Assembly: GCA_002402965.1 (NCBI GenBank) | Contig: DHGW01000010.1 | Location: 11,135 to 71,428, forward strand | DNA: 60,294 bases | Direction: 5' to 3' | Source of the DNA: Bacteroidales bacterium UBA4788 | GTDB lineage: Bacteria; Bacteroidota; Bacteroidia; Bacteroidales; VadinHA17 | Shown: piece after piece, positions 1 to 9,128 of the stretch | Layout of the letters: each line of letters begins with the position of its first letter | Position numbering within the stretch: position 1 is the stretch's first letter | Notes under the pieces: generated by a model | What the model was told of the DNA's origin: nothing | What the model saw: the letters and a program-made list of their open reading frames with translations, nothing else | Database searches by the model: none | Translations under genes and position numbers: made by a program

Positions 1-8
1 CCTACAGC

Positions 9-1742
9 CTACAGCTTCATGTCATGGACAACGGCATCAATCCTGTCTTCCAGGGCCTTCCAGAGCGGCTCGAACTGTGAGACATCGCTCATGGTGGTGT
101 TGGCGCTGAAGTAGAACTTGATCTTGGGTTCGGTACCGGACGGCCGGACGGAGATCTTGGTTCCGTCGGCCAGGAAGAACTGCAGCACATTTGATTTTTC
201 CATCTGCAGGGGAGTCTTTTCCCCGGTGACAAGGTCAGCTGACACCAGTGCCTGGTAATCATTATACCTGATCACTTTGCTGCCGGCTATCTCAGCCGGC
301 GGGCTGTTACGGAATCCTTCCATCATTGCCTTTATCTCTGCGGCACCCTCGGCACCCTTCCTTACAACATTGACCAGCTTCTCGCGGTAGAGTCCGTACT
401 CAGCATAGATGTCGAGCAGCAGTTCCCACAGAGTCTTTCCCCTGTCACGCGCCCAGGCGGCTGCCTCGGCAACCAGTGTTATGGCTGACACCCCGTCCTT
501 GTCGCGCACATAGTCGCCTGCCAGGTATCCGAAGCTCTCTTCGCCTCCGCCGATATACTTCTCCTTCCCCTCGAGGTCACGCATCAGTTCTGCGAAGTAT
601 TTAAAGCCTGTAAGCACCTTGTAGCATTTGACCCCGTTCCAGTTCGCTATGCTCTCAAGAAGGTCCGACGTAACGATAGTATAAATAATGTATTCGTTGC
701 CCCTGAGTTCTCCATTGTGTTTCTTCTGTGAGAGGATGTACCATGTCAGCAGGGCGCCGGTCTGGTTGCCGTTGAGCAGCACGTATTCACCGGACGGTTT
801 CCTGACGGCAACACCCAGCCTGTCGCCGTCGGGATCGGTTGCCATGACCAGGTCGGCTCCCTTTTCCTTCGCCAGGGCGACAGCCATTGAAAGTGCATCA
901 GGTTCCTCGGGGTTCGGGGAGTGTACCGTCGGAAAGTTACCATCAGGGACAGACTGTTCCTTTACCGTGTGCACGTTTGTAAATCCGTACAGAGCCAGTG
1001 CATCGGGAACAATCTTGTAGCCTGTTCCGTGGAGCGGGGTATATACAATGCCGATATCGTGGTTCCTTTTTATTACATCAGGATTGATACTGAGGGCCTT
1101 AACCTCTGCCAGGTATTTTTCATCCGTCTCAGCGCCCAGGGTGATTATTTTTGATTCATCACCGCCGGTCATTATATCCCTGACTGATCTGATGCTGCGA
1201 ACCTCATCAATGATACCCTTGTCATGGGGAGAGACCACCTGTCCTCCGTCGTTCCATGACACCTTGTAACCGTTGTACTCTTTCGGGTTATGTGAGGCGG
1301 TGATATTTACCCCCGCGTCACACCCGTAAAGCCTGATTGCGTATGACAGTTCGGGGGTGGGCCGCAGAGCCTCGAACAGGCATGCGGTGAATCCGTTGGC
1401 AGTGAAGATATCTGCCGCCACCCTGGCGAAGTAACTGCTGTTATTACGGCAGTCGTGTGCTATGGCCACCTTTATTGAAGCCGGGTTGGATGAATGCTTC
1501 TTAAGGTAGTTTGCGAGTCCCTGCGTTGCCATTCCGAGGGTATAACGGTTCATCCTGTTGGTTCCGGCTCCCATAATGCCGCGAAGTCCACCGGTACCGA
1601 ACTCGAGGTCCTGGTAAAAGGCATCTGTCAGCGCCTTCTCATCGTAATCCAGCATGTGCTTCACCTCCATGCGGGTGGTTTCGTCAAACTCTTCGCCAAG
1701 CCATGCTTCGGCTTTTCTCCTGATTTCTTCGGTGTTGATCAT
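9..1742 (-). CDS. Phospho-sugar mutase (phosphoglucomutase/phosphomannomutase family)
   Basis: This 577-residue cytoplasmic enzyme of the alpha-D-phosphohexomutase superfamily interconverts hexose 1- and 6-phosphates. The four family signatures are all present: the phosphoserine loop ITASHNP with the catalytic Ser at about residue 150, the Mg-binding loop DPDGDRLG near residue 305, the sugar-binding loop GGGEESFGYL, and the C-terminal phosphate-binding RPSGTEPKIKFYF. The length fits the long (about 570-580 residue) PGM2/PgcA-like branch. Its start overlaps the rfbD stop by 4 nt, so it is the last gene of the rhamnose operon. There it would supply glucose 1-phosphate, the substrate of RfbA. 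Substrate preference (glucose against mannose or pentose) cannot be read from the sequence. Confidence 0.93.
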   Translation of the reverse strand: MINTEEIRRKAEAWLGEEFDETTRMEVKHMLDYDEKALTDAFYQDLEFGTGGLRGIMGAGTNRMNRYTLGMATQGLANYLKKHSSNPASIKVAIAHDCRNNSSYFARVAADIFTANGFTACLFEALRPTPELSYAIRLYGCDAGVNITASHNPKEYNGYKVSWNDGGQVVSPHDKGIIDEVRSIRSVRDIMTGGDESKIITLGAETDEKYLAEVKALSINPDVIKRNHDIGIVYTPLHGTGYKIVPDALALYGFTNVHTVKEQSVPDGNFPTVHSPNPEEPDALSMAVALAKEKGADLVMATDPDGDRLGVAVRKPSGEYVLLNGNQTGALLTWYILSQKKHNGELRGNEYIIYTIVTSDLLESIANWNGVKCYKVLTGFKYFAELMRDLEGKEKYIGGGEESFGYLAGDYVRDKDGVSAITLVAEAAAWARDRGKTLWELLLDIYAEYGLYREKLVNVVRKGAEGAAEIKAMMEGFRNSPPAEIAGSKVIRYNDYQALVSADLVTGEKTPLQMEKSNVLQFFLADGTKISVRPSGTEPKIKFYFSANTTMSDVSQFEPLWKALEDRIDAVVHDMKL

Positions 1743-2611
1743 ATCCGGTTTATTTTTGATATACAGTTTATCAGACTGGTGCGCCAGTGGGGTATCATGA
1801 GGTTATAGCATTCTCTTATCCTTGTTTTGTCCAGGACACTGTATGCTGGTCTCTTTACCTTTGAGGGATAGGCAGAGCTCCTGACGGGAATGACCTCGCA
1901 GGGCGATCCTGCTACTTTGATTATCTCGCAGGCAAGATCGAACCAGCTGCAGACACCCTCATTGGAGTAGTTGAAGATCCCGGGCACGAAGTTGTGGCTG
2001 TTCCGTATCACTCCGCCGATGATATCCAGTATGGCCGCCGCAAGGTCGGCGGCGTAGGTAGGTGATCCGGCCTGGTCGAAGACCACGCTGAGGCTCTGTG
2101 CTGAGCCCGCCTTCCGCAGTATGGTTTTGACGAAGTTGTTGCCATAGGATGAGTAGAGCCAGGATGTCCTGATGATCATGCTGTTGGACCAGCGCATAGC
2201 CGCCTTTTCTCCCTCCAGCTTGCTCCGGCCGTAGGCTGATGCAGGGGAGGGGATGTCATCCTCACTGTAAGGCACCGGACTGTTGCCGTCAAAAATGTAA
2301 TCGGTTGAGATGTGTATCAGCCTGCAGTCGGTTCCCTGAAGGGCTTTGACGATATTCTCCACACCCCTCGCGTTGATAACCGTAGCCAGGTCTTCCTCAT
2401 CCTCCGCCCGGTCGACGGCAGTGTATGCCGCACAGTTGATGACCCAGGAGGGAGGATTTGCAGAGATAAAAGCCTCCGTGGCCGCGGTATCTGTAATGTC
2501 GAGCTCCCCGGCATCAGTGAAGATGAATTCGTAACCGCTGTAACGGGATGATCTCTCCCTGATCTCACTGCCGAGCTGTCCGGACGCGCCGGTAACCAGT
2601 ATGGTTGTCAT
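1739..2611 (-). CDS. rfbD: dTDP-4-dehydrorhamnose reductase
   Basis: RfbD catalyses the last step of dTDP-L-rhamnose synthesis, the NAD(P)H-dependent reduction of dTDP-4-keto-L-rhamnose. It is an extended short-chain dehydrogenase. The N-terminus has the Rossmann loop VTGASGQLG, followed by the STDYIFDG strand and the catalytic YxxxK in SAYGRSKLEGE. At 290 residues it has normal family length. It overlaps rfbC (4-nt ATGA-type overlap) and the downstream sugar mutase (4 nt), which indicates translational coupling inside one operon. Confidence 0.95.
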   Translation of the reverse strand: MTTILVTGASGQLGSEIRERSSRYSGYEFIFTDAGELDITDTAATEAFISANPPSWVINCAAYTAVDRAEDEEDLATVINARGVENIVKALQGTDCRLIHISTDYIFDGNSPVPYSEDDIPSPASAYGRSKLEGEKAAMRWSNSMIIRTSWLYSSYGNNFVKTILRKAGSAQSLSVVFDQAGSPTYAADLAAAILDIIGGVIRNSHNFVPGIFNYSNEGVCSWFDLACEIIKVAGSPCEVIPVRSSAYPSKVKRPAYSVLDKTRIRECYNLMIPHWRTSLINCISKINRI

Positions 2612-3168
2612 TCACTGAAGATGAAGTTCGTTGACACATCCTTAAACAGTGGCTGATTAAGGTCTTTAGGACTGATGACCGGCGCTTCGTCCCTGATCAT
2701 CCAGTCTATTCCAAGAGCAGGGTCAAGGGCGTTTATGCCTCTCTCATGGGCAACGGAATAGTTATTGTCGCACTTATAGAGGACGATGGCCCTCTCGCTG
2801 AGCACTGAGAATCCGTGTGCAAATCCTTTCGGGATAAGGAACTGCAGCTTCTTTTCGGAATCGATTATCAGTCCGAACCACCTCCCGAAGCTGGGTGAGC
2901 CACGCCTTATGTCAAGGGCCACATCATAGATCCGTCCCTCGATGACTCTTATCAGCTTGGCCTGTGCGAATGGTTCCTCCTGGTAATGGAGGCCCCGGAT
3001 CACCCCCCTGCAGGAACTCGATTCATTGTCCTGGACAGGTTCGTATTCGATTTCGTTATTACTGTATTTCAGTTTGTTGTAGCTCTCGAAGAAATATCCC
3101 CTGGTGTCATTGAATACATCGGGTTCGATAATCAGCAAACCGGAAAATTCAGTCTTGTGTACTTTCAT
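2608..3168 (-). CDS. rfbC: dTDP-4-dehydrorhamnose 3,5-epimerase
   Basis: RfbC epimerises C3 and C5 of dTDP-4-keto-6-deoxyglucose. The cupin-fold signature is clear: FNDTRGYFFESYN near the N-terminus, the catalytic His in RGLHYQ, then the KLIRVIEGRIYDVALDIR strand pair and FIPKGFAHGFSVLS. Its 186 residues match the usual 180-190. It starts only 2 nt after the rfbA stop codon and overlaps rfbD, so it is the second gene of the operon. Confidence 0.96.
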   Translation of the reverse strand: MKVHKTEFSGLLIIEPDVFNDTRGYFFESYNKLKYSNNEIEYEPVQDNESSSCRGVIRGLHYQEEPFAQAKLIRVIEGRIYDVALDIRRGSPSFGRWFGLIIDSEKKLQFLIPKGFAHGFSVLSERAIVLYKCDNNYSVAHERGINALDPALGIDWMIRDEAPVISPKDLNQPLFKDVSTNFIFSE

Positions 3169-3170
3169 TG

Positions 3171-4043
3171 TCAGGCCTGTTCTTTTGCGACTTTGAGGAG
3201 ATACTGTCCATACTGGCTCTTAGCCAGCGGTCTGGCAAGCTCAACAAGTTGGTCCTGTGAGATGAAACCGCTCTTGTATGCAATCTCTTCAATACATGAA
3301 GCACTCAGTCCCTGCCGCTGTTCCAGGGTAGCAATGAAGTTGGAGGCCTGGAGAAGGCTGTCGAACGTGCCGGTGTCAAGCCATGCCATGCCTCGCCCCA
3401 GCAGTTTCACCTCGAGTTTACCCTCCTGCAGGTAGAGTCTGTTAAGGTCGGTTATCTCGAGTTCACCCCGCGGTGACGGTTTGAGGTTGCGGGCGCGTGA
3501 GGCCACTGTGTTGTCATAGAAGTAAAGGCCCGTGACGGCATAGTTGGATCTTGGATTAAGAGGTTTCTCCTCGATGCTGACAGCCTTCATGTCAGCATCG
3601 AACTCTACAACGCCGTACCGCTCGGGGTCATTGACGGCATAGCCGAAGACGATGGCGCCGTTATTCAGGGCAGCAGCCTGCTTCAGGATGCTGCCGAAGC
3701 CCTGGCCGTAGAAGATATTGTCACCAAGGATCATGCATACATTGTCATCTCCGATGAAGTCTTCACCTATTATGAATGCCTGGGCCAGCCCGTCTGGTGA
3801 TGGCTGCTCCCGGTATGAGAATCGCATCCCCAGCCTTGTCCCGTCTCCAAGTAACGCCCTGAAGCTCGGGAGGTCACGCGGGGTTGATATGATGAGGATA
3901 TCCCGGATGCCGGCAAGCATCAGCGCCGAGAGAGGATAGTAAATCATAGGTTTATCATAGACCGGCAGCAGTTGCTTGGAGATGGCCTCCGTGATCGGGT
4001 GGAGCCTGGTACCGGATCCGCCGGCAAGAATAATGCCTTTCAT
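3171..4043 (-). CDS. rfbA: Glucose-1-phosphate thymidylyltransferase
   Basis: RfbA condenses glucose 1-phosphate with dTTP to give dTDP-glucose, the first step of dTDP-rhamnose synthesis. The nucleotidyltransferase signature MKGIILAGGSGTRLHP opens the protein, followed by QLLPVYDKPMIYYPLSALM and the substrate loop LGDNIFYG. I place the start at the ATG at 4043 (290 residues, the family length). An upstream in-frame ATG would add 15 hydrophobic residues absent from the family and would lie too close to the promoter box at 4070-4077. It is the first gene of rfbA-rfbC-rfbD-mutase. rfbB (dTDP-glucose dehydratase) is not in the window. Confidence 0.95.
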   Translation of the reverse strand: MKGIILAGGSGTRLHPITEAISKQLLPVYDKPMIYYPLSALMLAGIRDILIISTPRDLPSFRALLGDGTRLGMRFSYREQPSPDGLAQAFIIGEDFIGDDNVCMILGDNIFYGQGFGSILKQAAALNNGAIVFGYAVNDPERYGVVEFDADMKAVSIEEKPLNPRSNYAVTGLYFYDNTVASRARNLKPSPRGELEITDLNRLYLQEGKLEVKLLGRGMAWLDTGTFDSLLQASNFIATLEQRQGLSASCIEEIAYKSGFISQDQLVELARPLAKSQYGQYLLKVAKEQA

Positions 4044-4069
4044 CAGCAAATATTTAGTTATACAGATGA

Positions 4070-4077
4070 CAAAAATA
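4070..4077 (-). promoter_or_regulatory. Bacteroidota -7 box for the rhamnose operon
   Basis: Read on the minus strand this is TATTTTTG, an exact match to the Bacteroidota TAnnTTTG box. It would start transcription about 20 nt before the rfbA ATG. The -33 element is weak. This is inference from the motif and position only. Confidence 0.55.
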
Positions 4078-4155
4078 GAAAAAAGCACCGATCTAAACAG
4101 GGACGGACCAACTCACAGCACTTTTAATTCTTATACCCTGAAAATCTGTCTATTG

Positions 4156-4188
4156 TTCGTTTTCAAAACAAAATAATAATTATCTTTG
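4156..4188 (+). promoter_or_regulatory. Bacteroidota promoter for rpsA
   Basis: TATCTTTG at 4181-4188 matches TAnnTTTG exactly. A TTCG at 4156-4159, 21 nt upstream, is a plausible -33 element. The predicted leader before the rpsA ATG is about 50 nt and very AT-rich. Confidence 0.6.
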
Positions 4189-4221
4189 CAAGCAATTTTT
4201 AAACAACATAATGTCTAACTT

Positions 4222-4238
4222 ATTAATTTTCAATTAAT
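4222..4238. repeat. AT-only inverted repeat just upstream of the rpsA start
   Basis: ATTAATT (4222-4228) and AATTAAT (4232-4238) are perfect 7-nt arms around a 3-nt loop, ending 8 nt before the rpsA ATG. In RNA this is a weak all-A/U hairpin over the initiation region. It could be an S1-binding or autoregulatory element, or simply the AT-rich leader usual in this phylum. Confidence 0.4.
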
Positions 4239-4246
4239 TTAGTAAA

Positions 4247-6238
4247 ATGAGTGAAATTAACGAACAGACCGGCAACCCTGCAAACGAAGAGGGCAAAGTG
4301 ACTGAGACCGGATCGGAAGAGGTAAAATCAAATGAGGTTGTTCTTGAATCAGCAGGTGAGATGGTTGCTGAGGACCAGCCTATTCTGAAAGAAAAGAAAG
4401 AAAAAAAGGTGAAGGCTGAAGAAGTAGCTGCAGCAGATGCAGCAGCAGCTGCAACACCAGAAGAGTTTGACTGGGATGCTTATGAGGAAGACGGCTTCTC
4501 ATCACAGAAGAGTCGCGCAGACCAGCAGAAATTGTATGAAGAAACTCTGTCAACAGTCGCTGTTGACGAGGTTGTGGAAGGCAGGGTCATCTCAATGAAC
4601 AGCCGCGAAGTGGTTATCAATATCGGGCAGAAGTCCGAAGGTGTGGTGAGCCTTAACGAATTCCGGTATAACCCTGATATGAAGGTTGGTGACACTGTTG
4701 AGGTATATGTTGAGAGCCAGGAGGACAAGAAGGGCCAGCTGGTGCTTTCGCACAAGAAAGCCAGGGCTTACAATTCATGGGACCGTGTCAATTCGGCCCT
4801 GGAAAACAATGAGATCATCACCGGTTACATCAAGTGCCGCACCAAGGGTGGCATGATTGTCGACGTCTTTGGCATCGAGTCGTTCCTTCCCGGTTCACAG
4901 ATCGATGTCAAGCCAATACGCGATTACGATGTCTATGTAGGCAAGACAATGGAGTTCCGCGTTGTGAAGATCAACCAGGAGTTCAAGAATGTGGTTGTGT
5001 CGCACAAGGCGCTCATCGAGGCCGAGCTTGAGCAGCAGAAGAAGGAGATCATCTCCAAACTGGAAAAGGGTCAGGTGCTCGAGGGTACCGTCAAGAACAT
5101 CACCTCTTACGGTGTATTCATTGATCTCGGCGGAGTTGACGGACTTATCCATATCACCGATCTCTCATGGGGCAGGGTCAACCATCCCGAGGAGATCGTT
5201 CAGCTTGACCAGAAGCTCAACGTTGTCATTCTCGACTTTGATGATGACAAGAAGAGGATTGCCCTCGGTCTCAAGCAGCTTACCCCGCATCCGTGGGATT
5301 CGCTCAGCGAGACACTTAAGGTGGGTGACAAGGTTAAAGGCAGGGTTGTTGTCATGGCCGACTACGGTGCATTTGTGGAGATTACAACGGGTGTTGAAGG
5401 ACTTATCCATGTGTCGGAAATGTCATGGTCACAGCACCTGCGCAGTGCACAGGAGTTCATGAAGGTAGGCGACGAGGTTGAGGCTGTCATCCTGACACTT
5501 GACCGCGAGGAGCGCAAGATGTCACTCGGCATCAAGCAGCTCAAGACCGATCCATGGGAGAATATCGAACAGAAATACAGTCTTAACTCACGTCACAAGG
5601 CTCGTGTCCGCAACTTCACCAATTTCGGTGTATTCGTTGAGATTGAAGAGGGTGTTGACGGTCTGATTCACATTTCCGACCTGTCATGGACGAAGAAGAT
5701 CAAGCATCCGGCCGAGTTTACTGCGATCGATGCTGAGATCGATGTTGTCGTCCTCGAGATAGACAAGGATAACAGGAGACTGAGTCTTGGTCATAAGCAG
5801 CTTGAGGAGAACCCGTGGGATGTATTTGAGGATCTCTTTACCGTTGATTCGATCCATGAGGGTACTGTCATCGAGGTCTTTGACAAGGGCGCAATCATTG
5901 CACTGCCTTACGGTGTTGAGGGCTTTGCCACTCCGAAGCATCTCGTCAAGGAAGACGGAACGCAGGCTGTTGTTGAGGATAAGCTCAACTTCAAGGTGAT
6001 CGAGTTCAACAAAGGGGCCAAGAAGATCATTGTTTCGCACAGCCGTATTTTCGAGGATGAGAGAAAAGGCTCAGAGGCAAGCACCAGGCGTTCCGAGACC
6101 GAAAACACCAAGAAGGCAGCCCGCAAAATAAAGGCCAGTCTTGAGAAGACCACCCTCGGTGACATCACCGGACTTCAGGCTCTAAAGGATGAGATGGAAG
6201 AAAAAGAGGCAAGAAGTCTAGGTAAAAAGAAAAAATAA
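4247..6238 (+). CDS. rpsA: 30S ribosomal protein S1
   Basis: S1 binds mRNA on the small ribosomal subunit. The 663-residue protein has an acidic, Lys- and Ala-rich N-terminal extension (about residues 1-90) and then six S1 (OB-fold) repeats at roughly 100-170, 185-260, 270-345, 355-430, 440-515 and 525-600. Repeats 3-5 carry the canonical pattern GVFIDLGGVDGLIHITDLSW and its variants. The C-terminus is a basic tail ending GKKKK. There is no Shine-Dalgarno sequence before the ATG, as expected in Bacteroidota, and the leader is AT-rich with a small inverted repeat. The gene is followed 30 nt later by a STAS gene. Confidence 0.97.
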   Translation: MSEINEQTGNPANEEGKVTETGSEEVKSNEVVLESAGEMVAEDQPILKEKKEKKVKAEEVAAADAAAAATPEEFDWDAYEEDGFSSQKSRADQQKLYEETLSTVAVDEVVEGRVISMNSREVVINIGQKSEGVVSLNEFRYNPDMKVGDTVEVYVESQEDKKGQLVLSHKKARAYNSWDRVNSALENNEIITGYIKCRTKGGMIVDVFGIESFLPGSQIDVKPIRDYDVYVGKTMEFRVVKINQEFKNVVVSHKALIEAELEQQKKEIISKLEKGQVLEGTVKNITSYGVFIDLGGVDGLIHITDLSWGRVNHPEEIVQLDQKLNVVILDFDDDKKRIALGLKQLTPHPWDSLSETLKVGDKVKGRVVVMADYGAFVEITTGVEGLIHVSEMSWSQHLRSAQEFMKVGDEVEAVILTLDREERKMSLGIKQLKTDPWENIEQKYSLNSRHKARVRNFTNFGVFVEIEEGVDGLIHISDLSWTKKIKHPAEFTAIDAEIDVVVLEIDKDNRRLSLGHKQLEENPWDVFEDLFTVDSIHEGTVIEVFDKGAIIALPYGVEGFATPKHLVKEDGTQAVVEDKLNFKVIEFNKGAKKIIVSHSRIFEDERKGSEASTRRSETENTKKAARKIKASLEKTTLGDITGLQALKDEMEEKEARSLGKKKK

Positions 6239-6268
6239 CTCTATTTTTAGTTGCCAAAATAATCAGCT

Positions 6269-6607
6269 ATGGATTTCAACATTCAAAACAAGAACCAGTG
6301 CACAGTTATAAGCATTGAGACTGAGAAGCTTGACACACATATTGCTCCTTCACTCAAGTCGGAGTTGGTGCTCATCTCCGGCAAAGGAGAGAGGAACATC
6401 ATTCTTGATCTGAAGAAGTGCCAGTATTGTGACTCTTCAGGTCTGAGCGCCATTCTCGTGGCAAACAGGCTTTGCAAGAATGCGGGAGGTACCTTCGTTC
6501 TGTGCGGACTGAATGAGGCTGTTGAGAGGCTTATTACAATCTCGCAGCTTGACACTGTGCTTTCCATAACCGCTGATACCGAGGAGGCAGAGAAACTTAT
6601 CTCCTGA
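6269..6607 (+). CDS. STAS-domain protein, anti-sigma-factor-antagonist-like
   Basis: This is a 112-residue single STAS domain of the SpoIIAA/RsbV type. The diagnostic loop CDSSGLSAI (residues 54-62) holds the Ser that is phosphorylated by a cognate kinase in characterised family members. It sits between rpsA and rnz, 14 nt before the rnz start, and is probably co-transcribed with rnz. No anti-sigma kinase is adjacent, so its partner is unknown; the SiaB-like kinase at 12.2 kb is one candidate in the window. The family is secure, but the sigma-factor connection is not shown. Confidence 0.87.
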   Translation: MDFNIQNKNQCTVISIETEKLDTHIAPSLKSELVLISGKGERNIILDLKKCQYCDSSGLSAILVANRLCKNAGGTFVLCGLNEAVERLITISQLDTVLSITADTEEAEKLIS

Positions 6608-6621
6608 GGAGAGGCGGCGGC

Positions 6622-7539
6622 ATGGCCTTCAGGCTTACCATACTCGGTACCAGCTCTGCTCTGCCCACCTCAGACCGATATCCTACCGCTCATGTACTCA
6701 ATGTGCATGAGCGGTTGTTTTTAATAGACTGTGGCGAGGGCACCCAGATGCAGATGCGCCGATGGAAGATACGCTTCGGCAAGATCAACCATATATTTAT
6801 CAGCCATCTTCACGGTGACCACTTCTTCGGAGTTTACCCCCTGCTTTCAACCTACAATCTCATGGGCAGGAAGACCCCGCTTCATCTCTATGCCCCGGCG
6901 CCTGCAGAGGCGATGATCGCCAGGCACCTGGCTGATTTCGACATCAATCTCGGTTATGAGCTCACGGTCCACACTGTCGCCGGCCGATCGATGAAAAGCA
7001 TCCTGGATGACAGACGGGTGGAGGTCTTTTCCTTCCCTCTTAAGCACCGTATACCTTCCTACGGTTACCTGTTCCGTGAAAAGACTCCTGACAGGAATAT
7101 GATCAGGGAGAAGATTGAGGAGTTCGGGCTCACTGTTGAAGAGATAGGTATGGCCAGAAAGGGAAAGGACATTATAAGGGAGGGTGGTGAGATCATCCCC
7201 TTCATTGATGTTACATTGGTACCGCGCCAGACTGTATCCTACGCCTTCTGCAGTGACACGGGGTGGTTCAGAAAGCTCTCCTCGTATGTCACCGGTGTCG
7301 ATCTCCTGTACCACGAGGCCACTTTCGGGGACGACAATGAGGCGCTGGCGCTGAAGACCAGGCACTCTACCGCACGCCATGCAGCAACGGTGGCGCATGA
7401 CGCCGGCGTAAAACGTTTGCTGCTGGGGCATTTCTCCGCCCGTTACAGGTCTACGGCCCAGCTCGAGGAGGAGGCCAGGCAGGTCTTCCCCGAAACGGAA
7501 GCTGCACGGGAGGGGATTACATATGAGATCGGCGGATGA
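6622..7539 (+). CDS. rnz: Ribonuclease Z
   Basis: RNase Z is a metallo-beta-lactamase-fold endonuclease that cleaves the 3' trailer of tRNA precursors. The zinc motif SHLHGDHFFG (His62, His64, Asp66, His67) is intact. Downstream are the family features FCSDTGWF, LYHEATF and the terminal GHFSARY with a metal-binding His. Its 305 residues are the typical short-form bacterial size. It starts 14 nt after the STAS gene, which suggests a two-gene unit. Confidence 0.95.
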   Translation: MAFRLTILGTSSALPTSDRYPTAHVLNVHERLFLIDCGEGTQMQMRRWKIRFGKINHIFISHLHGDHFFGVYPLLSTYNLMGRKTPLHLYAPAPAEAMIARHLADFDINLGYELTVHTVAGRSMKSILDDRRVEVFSFPLKHRIPSYGYLFREKTPDRNMIREKIEEFGLTVEEIGMARKGKDIIREGGEIIPFIDVTLVPRQTVSYAFCSDTGWFRKLSSYVTGVDLLYHEATFGDDNEALALKTRHSTARHAATVAHDAGVKRLLLGHFSARYRSTAQLEEEARQVFPETEAAREGITYEIGG

Positions 7540-7559
7540 TTGTGGAACGGCAGATTGAT

Positions 7560-7567
7560 TATCTTTG
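7560..7567 (+). promoter_or_regulatory. Bacteroidota -7 box for guaA
   Basis: TATCTTTG is an exact TAnnTTTG match. A TTG at 7540-7542 overlaps the rnz stop codon and may be the -33 element (spacing 17 nt, slightly short). The predicted leader is about 25 nt. Confidence 0.55.
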
Positions 7568-7598
7568 CCACCTACATAACCGCTTTAATTAATTCCCC

Positions 7599-9128
7599 GT
7601 GCAGGAAAAAATATTGATCCTCGATTTCGGATCTCAGTATACGCAGCTGATTGCCAGGCGTATAAGGGAGCTGAACGTTTATTGCGAGATACATCCATTC
7701 AACCATTTCCCTCAGCCGGACGACAGCGTCAGGGGAGTCATCCTCTCAGGCAGCCCGTGGTCAGTACGTGATACCAGGGCACCCTTCCCGGACCTCACCG
7801 GAATTAAGGGCCGTATTCCCATGCTGGGTGTGTGCTATGGTGCACAGTATCTAACCCACAAATACGGAGGGGAGGTACTGCCATCAAATACACGTGAGTA
7901 TGGCAGGGCGAAGCTTGTAAAGGTTGACACCGGCGACCCGCTCTTCAAGGGTATCACCCCGGGCACGCAGGTCTGGATGTCACACGGCGACACGATTGTT
8001 AAAATACCGCAGGATTACCTCATTACAGGTTCGACGGAAGATGTGAATGTGGCGGCGTTCAGGATAAGCGTAGAGCAGACATGGGGCATTCAGTTCCATC
8101 CCGAAGTATATCATACCACCGAAGGGACAAGGATGCTCGGTAATTTCGTCAGAGGCATCTGCGGGTGCAGGGGCGACTGGACACCCGAGTCTTTCGTAGA
8201 TATGACGGTGCGCTCACTCCGGGAACAGATTGGCAATGACAGGGTAGTGCTCGGACTATCCGGCGGAGTAGACTCTTCGGTGGCGGCTCTGCTGCTTGAC
8301 AGGGCCATTGGTGACAGGCTGACATCGATCTTCGTTGACAACGGCCTGCTTCGCAAGGATGAGTATGAATCGGTTCTGGATGCCTATAGGAGGATGGGGC
8401 TCAACGTCAGAGGCGTGGATGCTTCCGCAGCGTTTGTCGATGGCCTTCGCGGGGTGGATGATCCGGAGACCAAAAGGAAGATAATTGGCAGAATATTCAT
8501 AGAGGTATTTGACCTTGAAGCGCATAATGTGCAGAATGTGAAATGGCTGGCCCAGGGAACAATTTATCCGGATGTTATTGAATCAGTATCTGTAAACGGT
8601 CCCTCTGCAACCATAAAGTCGCATCACAATGTCGGAGGCCTGCCTGATAAGATGCATCTTAAGGTGGTGGAGCCCCTGCGTCTCCTCTTCAAGGATGAGG
8701 TCAGAAGGGTTGGGAGAGCCCTTGGCATGCCCGACGAGATACTCAGCAGGCACCCGTTCCCGGGTCCGGGACTGGCAATCAGGATCGTGGGGGAAGTCAC
8801 TCCCGCAAAGCTGGAGACTCTTCGCGATGCTGATGAAATATTTATTTCCGGGCTCAGAAGGAGCGGCTGGTATGATAAGGTATGGCAGGCAGCCGTGATA
8901 CTCCTCCCTGTTCAGTCAGTGGGTGTCATGGGTGATGAGAGGACGTATGAGAATGCCGTCGTCCTCAGGGCTGTCACATCAACGGACGGCATGACTGCCG
9001 ACTGGAGCCATCTGCCCCATGAGTTCCTGGCCGAGGTGTCAAACCAGATCATCAACAGGGTCAAGGGGGTAAACAGGGTGGTTTATGACATCAGCTCCAA
9101 ACCTCCATCAACAATTGAATGGGAATAG
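7599..9128 (+). CDS. guaA: GMP synthase (glutamine-hydrolysing)
   Basis: GuaA converts XMP to GMP using ATP and ammonia released from glutamine. The N-terminal class I amidotransferase domain has nucleophile Cys79 in LGVCYGAQYL and the His167/Glu169 pair in QFHPEV. The ATP-pyrophosphatase domain follows with the PP-loop SGGVDSS at 221-227, then the C-terminal dimerisation domain ending KPPSTIEWE. At 509 residues it is full length. The start is GTG at 7599, since no in-frame ATG lies nearby and the sequence begins MQEKILILDFGSQYTQ as in the family. The last codons and the stop lie inside the first copy of a 64-bp tandem repeat. Confidence 0.96.
   Translation: MQEKILILDFGSQYTQLIARRIRELNVYCEIHPFNHFPQPDDSVRGVILSGSPWSVRDTRAPFPDLTGIKGRIPMLGVCYGAQYLTHKYGGEVLPSNTREYGRAKLVKVDTGDPLFKGITPGTQVWMSHGDTIVKIPQDYLITGSTEDVNVAAFRISVEQTWGIQFHPEVYHTTEGTRMLGNFVRGICGCRGDWTPESFVDMTVRSLREQIGNDRVVLGLSGGVDSSVAALLLDRAIGDRLTSIFVDNGLLRKDEYESVLDAYRRMGLNVRGVDASAAFVDGLRGVDDPETKRKIIGRIFIEVFDLEAHNVQNVKWLAQGTIYPDVIESVSVNGPSATIKSHHNVGGLPDKMHLKVVEPLRLLFKDEVRRVGRALGMPDEILSRHPFPGPGLAIRIVGEVTPAKLETLRDADEIFISGLRRSGWYDKVWQAAVILLPVQSVGVMGDERTYENAVVLRAVTSTDGMTADWSHLPHEFLAEVSNQIINRVKGVNRVVYDISSKPPSTIEWE

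Noticed and set aside
921..1154. Missing rfbB hidden in the left part of the window
   Set aside because: No frame on either strand there shows a dTDP-glucose dehydratase motif; rfbB must lie outside the window.
688..1808. Several plus-strand open frames opposite the sugar mutase gene
   Set aside because: They are antisense to a clear enzyme gene, have no family match or start signal and show skewed composition typical of shadow frames.
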